Origin: JAAYAY01 sp964429355
Lineage (GTDB): Bacteria; Planctomycetota; Planctomycetia; Pirellulales; Thermoguttaceae
Length of the DNA: 20,943 nt
Direction: 5' to 3'
Assembly (NCBI GenBank): GCA_964429355.1
Contig: CAYSCH010000138.1
Coordinates: 1 to 20,943 of the forward strand
Shown one piece after another: positions 15,042 through 20,943 of the stretch. A model generated the notes under the pieces. It saw only the letters and a program-made list of their open reading frames with translations. It did no database searches and was not told the origin of the DNA. Positions within the stretch are counted from its first letter, which is position 1, and every line of letters starts with the position of its first letter. The position numbers were made by a program, and so were the translations under genes.

Positions 15042-15491
15042 TCACGGCCGATCCGAAGAGCGGTGTTCCACGTCGATCACATCCTCGCTGTTCGCGCCGC
15101 TGTGCGGACTGGCAGTGAAGCCCGAGACCACGATCCGATGCTTGAACCGTGCAACCACCACCCGCTTGATGACCGCTCGAAGTGGGGGAATAAGCAGGCA
15201 GAAAGCCAAGACATCCGTCAGCACTCCGGGCGTGAGCAACATCACGCCGGCAACCAGGATCATCAGCCCGTCGATCATCGAATCTGCCGGCATGCGGCCC
15301 TGGGACAACTCCTCCCGGATCCGGCTAAGACACCGCGTTCCCTGGCTCCGGGCGAGCCATGCGCCGGTCACACCACTGGCCAGCAGGAGCCCGATCGTGA
15401 ACAGCAAGCTGGTGTGGCGGGCAACGACCACCAGCACCGTCAGCTCGGCCATTGGCAGAAGAATGAACAGCAGAAGCAGACGGCCCAACAC
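15042..15491 (-). CDS. fxsA: FxsA family membrane protein
   Basis: The protein has about 149 residues from a GTG at 15491. It opens with a membrane helix (LLLLFILLPMAELTVLVVVA), then IGLLLASGVTGAWLARSQG, a charged loop, and GLMILVAGVMLLTPGVLTDVLAFCLLIPPLR, the order of hydrophobic segments and the TPG.LTD motif typical of FxsA. The family is named for suppression of F-plasmid exclusion of phage T7; its ordinary cellular role is unclear. An in-frame TTG at 15533 would add 14 polar residues before the first helix and has no ribosome site, so GTG was preferred. The C-terminal 30 residues are polar. The stop overlaps an upstream GTG of the dnaA frame, but dnaA probably starts later. Confidence 0.85.
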   Translation of the reverse strand: MLGRLLLLFILLPMAELTVLVVVARHTSLLFTIGLLLASGVTGAWLARSQGTRCLSRIREELSQGRMPADSMIDGLMILVAGVMLLTPGVLTDVLAFCLLIPPLRAVIKRVVVARFKHRIVVSGFTASPHSGANSEDVIDVEHRSSDRP

Positions 15492-15541
15492 AAGGGGTTC
15501 CCATCGGTGGCAAGGTTGAACTTCGAGGTTCAACAGGGAAG

Positions 15542-15575
15542 CGTAGCTGAAGCTGCAATGCCCCGTAGCTGAAGC
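15542..15575. repeat. Short direct repeat pair upstream of fxsA
   Basis: CGTAGCTGAAGC occurs at 15542-15553 and again at 15564-15575, 22 bases apart. The second copy continues into CGCCAGACTTTGG. From memory, similar strings recur in intergenic regions of planctomycete genomes, which could not be checked here. Confidence 0.5.
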
Positions 15576-15717
15576 CGCCAGACTTTGGCCAGTCGCGAGA
15601 CTTCGGATTCAGAGCGTCCCATTCACCTTTACACGTTCGCAAGTGCGGACGCCAGACCCCCTGCGGGATTGGTCCCCTGCCGGGGCGCCACCGTTTCGGC
15701 CAGCAACCGTCCAGCCG

Positions 15718-17976
15718 CTACCGCATGGAACCCTGCTTCTCCGACGCCAACCGCAGGTACTTCTCAGCTTTTTCGGTCTGCCCGAGTTGTCGATGCATGG
15801 TTGCCAGATTGCCGTAAGGAACTTCCAGGACCGATTTTTGCACAAATTGACCTTCGACGGCCGCCTCGATCAACTTCACGCCCGTTTCGGTCAATTCCAG
15901 GCCGCGATCCCGGTTCCCGACCTCCCAGTAGGAGACTCCCATGCTCACGAGACTCTCCCCCAGCCGGGCCACCTCGTGGGGAGCCACGTCGTCTGTCGCC
16001 TGCTGAAACAGGGGCAGGGCCTTGTCGAACCAGCCCACGGCATCCTCGTGATTCGATTTGCTGACGGCATAGATCGTTCCCAAACGGAAATAGAGCCGCG
16101 CCAACAGGTGGGCGTCTGCCGACGGCAGTTGCCTGTCCTTGCTCTGCTCGAGGAGTCCGATGGCCGTTTGACCGGTTTTCAGAGCCAGTTCCTGTTCATC
16201 GCGCATCTGGTAAATCTGTACCGCGTCGTAGAGCGCCAGTCCCAGGTCCCAGGCAATCCCGTCTTTCTGATTCTGATCGTCTGCCGACTCGATCATCTTC
16301 TGACCCGCCGCCACGGCGTTCTCGGCCCAGGCGGTGGGATCGATTTCGCCCCGGGCGCCCACGCACGAGGCGAGTGCCCGTGTGGCGACGCGGAATCGCA
16401 GGGCGGGTCCGGCGCTCTCCGCTTCGATCATCCCTTCGGCAAATGCCGATGCGCGGCCCAGCCAGGTATCGACTGCCACCTTCTTGTTTTCCCAGTCGCC
16501 CCACGCAATGTCGTGTGCGGCCCCTAGATGGGCGTCGACGATCACTTCCATCGCGGCCAGACGCACCGCCGGATGCGGGCTGGCCACCAGGGCATCGGCC
16601 TCCGAAATGGCCGCCATGTGACTCTTCAAAGCTTTACTGTAGTCGGGATCCGGGTCGGAACTGATCAGGTCGCCAAGGAGACACAAGGCACGAGCCTTGA
16701 TGTGGGGCCGATTCTCGGCGTTGGCAACCGCAGCTTCCACTTCCCGCACCGCCTCCGTGAATTTCCCCGATTGCCCGAGAATCTGACCTCGCGTCACCAG
16801 AAACTGCGGATTGGCCGGTTCCAGCCGAATCGCTTGTCCGCTGCTTGCCAGGGCCGCTTCCGTATCGCCCAGCGACGCGGCCACCCGCGCCTGCAGCCAG
16901 TGGGCCCGGGCCAGGTCCGGCTGAAGGTCGATTGCCGTCTTCAAGTCGGCGGCGCATTGGGTGAGGTGAGTGTCGAGATAGGTCTCCGCCCGGAGCACAA
17001 ATGCCTCGGCCCCGACCGGCTCCAGGATGATGTCGACCACTCGCATGGTCGCCTTGCTCGGCTCGCCGGCCGGCTCGAATGCAAACAGCACACCGCGTTC
17101 AGGATACGATTGCCCCAGGATCTCCCCCATCTCGTTGGAGACCAGAACCGGCTTGATCTGCGCCAGTTTCAACTGCTCCGCCAGCGACTTCGCCGGAACC
17201 GGTTGCTGAAGACGAATGATGATCGAACTGACCATATCTTCGGCCACCGTGACTTCGATGCGATCGAACGGGTCGATCGTATAGAGATAGACGGGCTGGC
17301 CGTCTTGCGAAGCCATTTGCTTCGGACTCCCCCACGATTCCTGCAACTTGGCCAGCGTGGTCTCGCCCGGTGTCACTCCCTTGAAGCTTGCCGTCTGGAT
17401 GTCGACTTTGCCCTCCGCCACCGCGTCGGGCACAGCCTCCAGTTTCTGCGGCGCAGCGGCTGCCGCCTTGTCCGGCGCAGCCTTCTGTTCAACAATCTGG
17501 AGGGTCGGATTCGGGTTCGGTTCAGTTCCCGTCGCCGTCTTCGATTCCACAACCGCCGGCTTGGTCGCCTTCGCCTGCAAAGCCGCCGGAATCGGTGTCT
17601 GATCCATCGGCACAACCTGCGGAGCCGGTTCTGCCAGCGTCGGCTCAGCCGATTCAGGGTTGGCCGGCGCGGGGCCTGTCGATTCCGCCGCGGGCGGACT
17701 GCCTGGCTCGGCCTGTGTGGGCGCCACCGCTTCCTTGGGCCGAGATGTCTCCGTATCGATCGTTCGGATCGTGGTGATCGACGACGTTCCGTCAGACGCC
17801 GTGCCCTGATCGTCGGCCAGTCCGGCGGCCGGAATCGCAAGCAGAGTTACCGCCGCTGCGACGACCAACCAAGGTCCTATTCCAAAACCACGAAGGAAGT
17901 TTCCCACGAGCGGACAGGAACTCGGGTGGCAAAGGGCTTGGAATCGGCTCCCAGAAAAAGCAAACCGGGTAAACAT
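15718..17976 (-). CDS. Exported or membrane-anchored tetratricopeptide repeat protein
   Basis: The 752-residue protein starts at an ATG with an AGGAGGG site 8 bases away; an upstream in-frame start at 18084 would add 36 residues with no such support. Residues 36-54 (WLVVAAAVTLLAIPAAGLA) are a long signal peptide core or an anchor. Residues about 55-195 are rich in Pro, Ala, Glu and Thr and probably disordered. A globular part at about 197-300 (GVTPGETTLAKLQESWGSP...QPVYLYTIDPFDRIEVTV) recalls the small BamE/SmpA-type fold, though only loosely. From about residue 315 to the end there are TPR-like helical pairs (AIDLQPDLARAHWLQARVAASLGDTEAALASSGQAIRLEP; PYGNLATMHRQLGQTEKAEKYLRLA). TPR arrays bind partner proteins; the partner is unknown. 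It lies between fxsA and the MnmE-like gene on the same strand, with gaps too long for tight coupling. Confidence 0.85.
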   Translation of the reverse strand: MFTRFAFSGSRFQALCHPSSCPLVGNFLRGFGIGPWLVVAAAVTLLAIPAAGLADDQGTASDGTSSITTIRTIDTETSRPKEAVAPTQAEPGSPPAAESTGPAPANPESAEPTLAEPAPQVVPMDQTPIPAALQAKATKPAVVESKTATGTEPNPNPTLQIVEQKAAPDKAAAAAPQKLEAVPDAVAEGKVDIQTASFKGVTPGETTLAKLQESWGSPKQMASQDGQPVYLYTIDPFDRIEVTVAEDMVSSIIIRLQQPVPAKSLAEQLKLAQIKPVLVSNEMGEILGQSYPERGVLFAFEPAGEPSKATMRVVDIILEPVGAEAFVLRAETYLDTHLTQCAADLKTAIDLQPDLARAHWLQARVAASLGDTEAALASSGQAIRLEPANPQFLVTRGQILGQSGKFTEAVREVEAAVANAENRPHIKARALCLLGDLISSDPDPDYSKALKSHMAAISEADALVASPHPAVRLAAMEVIVDAHLGAAHDIAWGDWENKKVAVDTWLGRASAFAEGMIEAESAGPALRFRVATRALASCVGARGEIDPTAWAENAVAAGQKMIESADDQNQKDGIAWDLGLALYDAVQIYQMRDEQELALKTGQTAIGLLEQSKDRQLPSADAHLLARLYFRLGTIYAVSKSNHEDAVGWFDKALPLFQQATDDVAPHEVARLGESLVSMGVSYWEVGNRDRGLELTETGVKLIEAAVEGQFVQKSVLEVPYGNLATMHRQLGQTEKAEKYLRLASEKQGSMR

Positions 17977-18297
17977 CGCGTGTTCCCTCCTGAAACGACG
18001 CTCGAGTCTTTCCAGAAAAATCGTTCGGCAAACGTCCCCCGTGCAAGAATAGCAACCGAGGAGGCCGATGCGCGTCTCGCCCATCCTTGGGCGGCGTAGT
18101 TTAGTCCCACTCGGTCAAGCAAGTCCATACGATTTCCGCGACTTTCTTGCCTGGCACCCCAAGTTTCTCCAGGAATACCCACGTCTCCTCCCCATTTCTA
18201 GCGAGACTTGCCCCCGCTAGCACCGCCAGCACTTGCGTCCCCGATAGCCGCGTGGGCTTGCCCCGCGCTTGGCAACCCCGCCACCGACACGCGACTC
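17977..18297. other. Intergenic region upstream of the TPR gene
   Basis: These 321 bases lie between the TPR start and the stop of the MnmE-like gene, both leftward. Besides the ribosome site at 17985-17991, I see only a weak inverted repeat, CTAGCG at 18197-18202 against CGCTAG at 18214-18219. It has no T-run, so it is a poor terminator. No clear promoter hexamers and no credible gene were found. Confidence 0.5.
17985..17991 (-). promoter_or_regulatory. Strong ribosome binding site of the TPR gene
   Basis: Read leftward it is AGGAGGG, 8 bases before the ATG at 17976. It is the best Shine-Dalgarno match in the window and decides the start of this gene. Confidence 0.8.
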
Positions 18298-19437
18298 TTA
18301 TCCCATCCTTCGCATCCCCTCCGCCGCCCTCCTGAGGTCCCCCTCCGCGATCGCCTCAGCAGCCGCTTGGATCACCGTCACCTGCTCCTCGATAAAGGGC
18401 ACTGCCTGACCCGGCAGCGGCGGGCGAGGCACCAGCCGGTCGGCGATCGCCGCGCTCAGCTTATCAATACCCTCCCCTGTCAGGGCGCTGACCCGTCGCC
18501 CGTCACTTGGCCCCTCCAGAGGTGCTCCACCCAGATCCAACTTGTTGAAAACTACCAGTGCCCCGGGAAACCGGCGGCACAGTCCGGCGTCTGCCTCAGA
18601 CCAGGGCTCCGCAGCATCGAAGACCAGCATCACCAGCGACGCTGTCTCCAGCCGGCGCTCTGCCAGCCCGATCCCCTGTTGTTCGATTGTTTGCTCCGCC
18701 TCTCGAAGTCCCGCGGTATCGCACAGTTCAACCGACCAGCCGTCCAACGCTGTCCGGGCCGTTACCACATCCCGGGTCGTACCCGGAGTGGCGTGAACAA
18801 TCGACCGGCGATATCCGACCAGGGCGTTGATCAAGCTGCTCTTCCCCACATTCGGCCGGCCCGCCAGTACCACTCGCCACGGCCGTGCCAGATGGCAGCC
18901 GCACGGCGCCACCGCCAACAAACGCTGGATCTCCTCCTCCGCAGTTCGCCGCTGGCCTCGCTCCAGATGAGCGACAATCTCGCCCAGCGCCCGGTCGAGC
19001 GCTCCATGAAATTGGTCCAGCAGGATCGCAGCCCCTCGCAGTGTGCTGGCCTGGCCGAGCGCCCTGTGGGCCGCCGCAACAATGCGGCTCTTATGAGTCA
19101 TTTCGAGCCAGCTATCCGGTGAAATCCGCTCGCCGCCCCCAGCGGTCAGCACGCCCATAAGCCGTTCCACGACGGCCGGCCCGCCGTGGCAATGGATGTC
19201 GACCATCTCGTCACTGGCCCGACGAACGATCACCTCGTCATACACGCCCTCCCCCAGTCGAAAACGGCCGAAAGCCAGCCGGTCGCTGGCCAGGCTTGCC
19301 ACCGGACGCTGCGACGCAGCCCGAAAAAAACGGTCCACCCGCTCACACGCCCCCGGTCCCTCCACGCGCACCGTCGCCACCGCTCCACGACCCGGAGGTG
19401 TCAGCAGCACGACATGAAAGGGCGTGGTAGTGTTCAT
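18298..19437 (-). CDS. MnmE/TrmE-like GTPase, reduced paralog
   Basis: The 379-residue protein has an MnmE-like start (TPPGRGAVATVRVEGPGA), then HCHGGPAVVERLM, and a G domain with every motif: G1 GRPNVGKS (193-200, K199), G2 GTTRD (219-223), G3 DTAGLRE (240-246), followed by IEQQGI, and G4 NKLD (298-301). MnmE with MnmG modifies the wobble uridine of certain tRNAs. Hallmarks of that enzyme are missing: the TGED motif of the folate-binding domain, the PGEFT.RAF.NGK.DL motif before the G domain, and the last 45-50 residues with the CIGK cysteine motif (the protein ends GMRRMG). At 379 residues it is well short of the usual 450 or so. It is probably a derived GTPase rather than a working MnmE. 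The ATG at 19437 was preferred to a TTG two codons earlier. coaX lies divergently 257 bases away. Confidence 0.85.
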   Translation of the reverse strand: MNTTTPFHVVLLTPPGRGAVATVRVEGPGACERVDRFFRAASQRPVASLASDRLAFGRFRLGEGVYDEVIVRRASDEMVDIHCHGGPAVVERLMGVLTAGGGERISPDSWLEMTHKSRIVAAAHRALGQASTLRGAAILLDQFHGALDRALGEIVAHLERGQRRTAEEEIQRLLAVAPCGCHLARPWRVVLAGRPNVGKSSLINALVGYRRSIVHATPGTTRDVVTARTALDGWSVELCDTAGLREAEQTIEQQGIGLAERRLETASLVMLVFDAAEPWSEADAGLCRRFPGALVVFNKLDLGGAPLEGPSDGRRVSALTGEGIDKLSAAIADRLVPRPPLPGQAVPFIEEQVTVIQAAAEAIAEGDLRRAAEGMRRMG

Positions 19438-19441
19438 TAGC

Positions 19442-19494
19442 AACCCGACGCGTAAGCGAGGCCCGCAGGAGAACCCGACCCGTAAGCGAGGCCC
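19442..19494. repeat. Near-perfect direct repeat pair upstream of the MnmE-like gene
   Basis: Two 23-base copies at 19442-19464 and 19472-19494 differ at one base (CCCGACGCG versus CCCGACCCG) and share CGTAAGCGAGGCCC. They lie 30 bases apart, start to start, directly upstream of the start codon. From memory, strings containing CCCGACGCGTAAGCGAGG are dispersed in several planctomycete genomes; this was not searched. Confidence 0.75.
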
Positions 19495-19624
19495 TCATCT
19501 GCAGCACAAGTCCTGAAGTTGCGCGTTTCGCACGACCGACATTCTCTCTCCGCCGATCGGAAGGGGCACCGACCTCTCAGCCCAGGTTAGCGCCGGCAAT
19601 GCCCTGGGTACGCATGGATGGCGG

Positions 19625-19654
19625 TAGGCACGACGGGCGGCGATCCTGTATGAT
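19625..19654 (+). promoter_or_regulatory. Possible sigma-70-type promoter of coaX
   Basis: TAGGCA (19625-19630, four of six matches to TTGACA) and TATGAT (19649-19654, five of six matches to TATAAT) are 18 bases apart, about 40 bases before the coaX start. The -10 is good, the -35 mediocre. Confidence 0.4.
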
Positions 19655-19694
19655 TCTTGCAGAGAAAGCTTCTCCCTTCCAGGTACCTTGATCC

Positions 19695-20492
19695 GTGTTG
19701 CCACCCAATTCTACACCGCTGATGGCCGTCGACGTGGGCAACAACCGCGTGAAGATCGGCTCATTCTCGGCCCTTTCCGATTCAGGACTGCCGCAGCCGG
19801 AGAGAGTCTGGGCCCTGCCGGGCGACGCCCCGTCCCTGGACCCGGTGGTGGCCGACTGTGCCCGGTCCGACCAGCCCCTGGCCTGGTGGATCGGCAGCGT
19901 CAATCGGCCCACGACATCCCGGCTGCTCGATTGGCTGGGCAAGCATCGCCCCGACGACCGGATCACGCTCCTCGCCTCGGGCGACCTCCCCTTGAAGGTC
20001 GAGGTCCCCCGGCCCGATATGGTCGGGATCGATCGCCTGCTGGCGGCCGTGGCGGCCAACCGCCTTCGCCGCCCCGATCGGCCGGCGGTGATCGTCGACC
20101 TGGGAACGGCCATCACGGTCGACCTGGTTTTGCCGGATGGGGCCTTTCAAGGGGGCGCGATCCTCCCCGGCACCGAGATGTCCGCACGGGCGCTGCACGA
20201 CTACACCGACCTGTTGCCGCGGATCGAGATGGCCGAACTCGTCGATCCCCCCGAACCCCTGGGAAAAGCCACCGAGCCGGCAATGCGTTCCGGCCTTTAC
20301 TGGGGCACCGTCGGTGCGGTCCGCGAGCTCACCTCCCGCATGCTCCCGCCCGAATCGGTCGAGCCGGAACTGTTCATCACCGGCGGGGCGGGCCCGATGG
20401 TAGCCAGACTTCTCAGCCCAACCGCCCAGCATATCCCCCATCTGACCCTGGCCGGCATCGCGCTGGCTGTCCAGGAAGGCAAGGCAGGGTGA
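19695..20492 (+). CDS. coaX: Type III pantothenate kinase
   Basis: The 265-residue protein catalyses the first step of coenzyme A synthesis, phosphorylation of pantothenate. It belongs to the ASKHA fold with the type III signature motifs: MAVDVGNNRVKIG (D13), RPDMVGIDRL (D113), VIVDLGTAITVDLV (D135) and GGAILPG (153-159), then FITGGAG near the C-terminus. The length matches the family. A GTG at 19695 was taken as the start; TTG at 19698 and ATG at 19722 are alternatives, the ATG lying immediately before the first conserved strand. Type III enzymes need a monovalent cation and are not inhibited by CoA, as known for the family. It is divergent from the MnmE-like gene. Confidence 0.93.
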   Translation: MLPPNSTPLMAVDVGNNRVKIGSFSALSDSGLPQPERVWALPGDAPSLDPVVADCARSDQPLAWWIGSVNRPTTSRLLDWLGKHRPDDRITLLASGDLPLKVEVPRPDMVGIDRLLAAVAANRLRRPDRPAVIVDLGTAITVDLVLPDGAFQGGAILPGTEMSARALHDYTDLLPRIEMAELVDPPEPLGKATEPAMRSGLYWGTVGAVRELTSRMLPPESVEPELFITGGAGPMVARLLSPTAQHIPHLTLAGIALAVQEGKAG

Positions 20493-20696
20493 TCCGTTGT
20501 GGCAATACTACGCGGATGGCCCGCCTAGGTCGTTCGGCTCGTCCACGCTCGGGCCCCTGGGTTCACACGACACGTCGCTCTCCGCTCGGTCGGCAACAAC
20601 ACACGTGCCGATGTGGAGATGTGTATTGTTCATCAGGTGGCCAAAGAGGGTTTCGTCGATCCGCGTCCACGCCGACCATAACGAGTCACCCCGACC

Positions 20697-20717
20697 CCAT
20701 CCGGCTCGTCCGGATGG
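20697..20717. repeat. Inverted repeat, 8-base arms
   Basis: CCATCCGG and CCGGATGG pair perfectly around a 5-base loop (CTCGT). It is the first of four hairpins after coaX. Confidence 0.7.
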
Positions 20718-20755
20718 TGAGAAGGATTGACAGCTAACACGCCGCCTCCAAACTG

Positions 20756-20802
20756 CTTTGCTTGTCTGCCCGGCCGCGTTGCGGCGGGGCAGACAAGCAA
20801 AG
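20756..20802. repeat. Long hairpin, 22-base arms
   Basis: The outer arms 20756-20771 (CTTTGCTTGTCTGCCC) and 20787-20802 pair perfectly over 16 bases. After one G-G mismatch, GCCGC (20773-20777) pairs with GCGGC (20781-20785) around the loop GTT. It could be a terminator without a U-tract, a processing site, or a dispersed palindromic element. Confidence 0.85.
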
Positions 20803-20840
20803 AGACCCCACAATCCACTCTTAGCCGTCAATCGTGGCTT

Positions 20841-20860
20841 CCATTGGGCAAGCCCAATGG
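20841..20860. repeat. Inverted repeat, 9-base arms
   Basis: CCATTGGGC and GCCCAATGG pair perfectly around AA. It is one base from the next hairpin. Confidence 0.8.
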
Positions 20861-20861
20861 C

Positions 20862-20883
20862 GGCCTCTTTGCACTAAGAGGCC
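20862..20883. repeat. Inverted repeat, 8-base arms
   Basis: GGCCTCTT and AAGAGGCC pair perfectly around a 6-base loop. With the preceding hairpin it forms a tandem stem-loop pair. Confidence 0.8.
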
Positions 20884-20943
20884 CTCTCTTGGAGTGCGGG
20901 AACTTGTTACCGCTTTTCTTCAACACTGACAATCCATCTCCAG

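Larger units (their letters stand above)
20493..20943. other. Intergenic region after coaX with several inverted repeats
   Basis: No open frame in these 451 bases has a recognisable product or a ribosome site. The notable content is four inverted repeats at 20697-20717, 20756-20802, 20841-20860 and 20862-20883. None is followed by a clear T-run. Confidence 0.6.

Noticed and set aside
16528..18099. 523-codon open frame antisense to the TPR gene
   Set aside because: Arg-rich mirror of the Ala/Pro-rich region; the sense gene has a strong ribosome site and TPR repeats.
20508..20831. 107-codon open frame on the minus strand after coaX
   Set aside because: No ribosome site, no recognisable product, and it runs across the long hairpin.

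Overview
The window looks like chromosomal DNA of a planctomycete, most likely a Pirellulales-type bacterium. The evidence is a moderately high-GC sequence, weak Shine-Dalgarno sites before many genes, a short divergent DnaA, a very compact MnmE-like GTPase, secreted DUF4838 and GH123-like proteins, and an NPCBM-GH36 fusion. The taxonomic call is inference from gene content. No tRNA, rRNA, CRISPR array, integrase or transposase was found.

Left part (1-9158): a carbohydrate-degradation region. A 5'-complete, 3'-truncated DUF4838 gene runs leftward off the window edge. Divergent from it, after a 10-N assembly gap, come a GH123-type (DUF4091) protein, a GH106-like glycosidase, a four-helix membrane protein of unknown role, and a secreted NPCBM-GH36 alpha-galactosidase. 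All four enzymes have export signals or N-terminal hydrophobic segments. No SusC/SusD pair, transporter or regulator is visible.

Middle part (9212-15491): a leftward replication cluster in the order fxsA, dnaA, dnaN, dciA (DUF721), gyrB. recF, usually found between dnaN and gyrB, is absent. DnaA has its AAA+ and DNA-binding domains but no recognisable domain I. The 379-base dnaA-dnaN gap is the best origin candidate: it holds clustered TGTCGATC-type motifs, several spaced exactly 11 bases apart, and an AT-rich stretch on the dnaN side. That layout is what an oriC with non-canonical DnaA boxes would look like.

Right part (15718-20943): a large exported or membrane-anchored TPR protein and an MnmE-like GTPase, both leftward, then coaX (type III pantothenate kinase) rightward. 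The MnmE-like protein keeps all G motifs but lacks three hallmark motifs of the tRNA-modifying enzyme, including the C-terminal cysteine motif, so it is probably a distinct paralog. Downstream of coaX are about 450 bases without a convincing gene but with four perfect or near-perfect inverted repeats in under 200 bases. Two further short direct-repeat pairs lie upstream of fxsA and upstream of the MnmE-like gene.

Most striking are the candidate origin with its unusual box sequence beside a domain-I-less DnaA and a DciA loader, the reduced MnmE-like GTPase, and the hairpin cluster after coaX.
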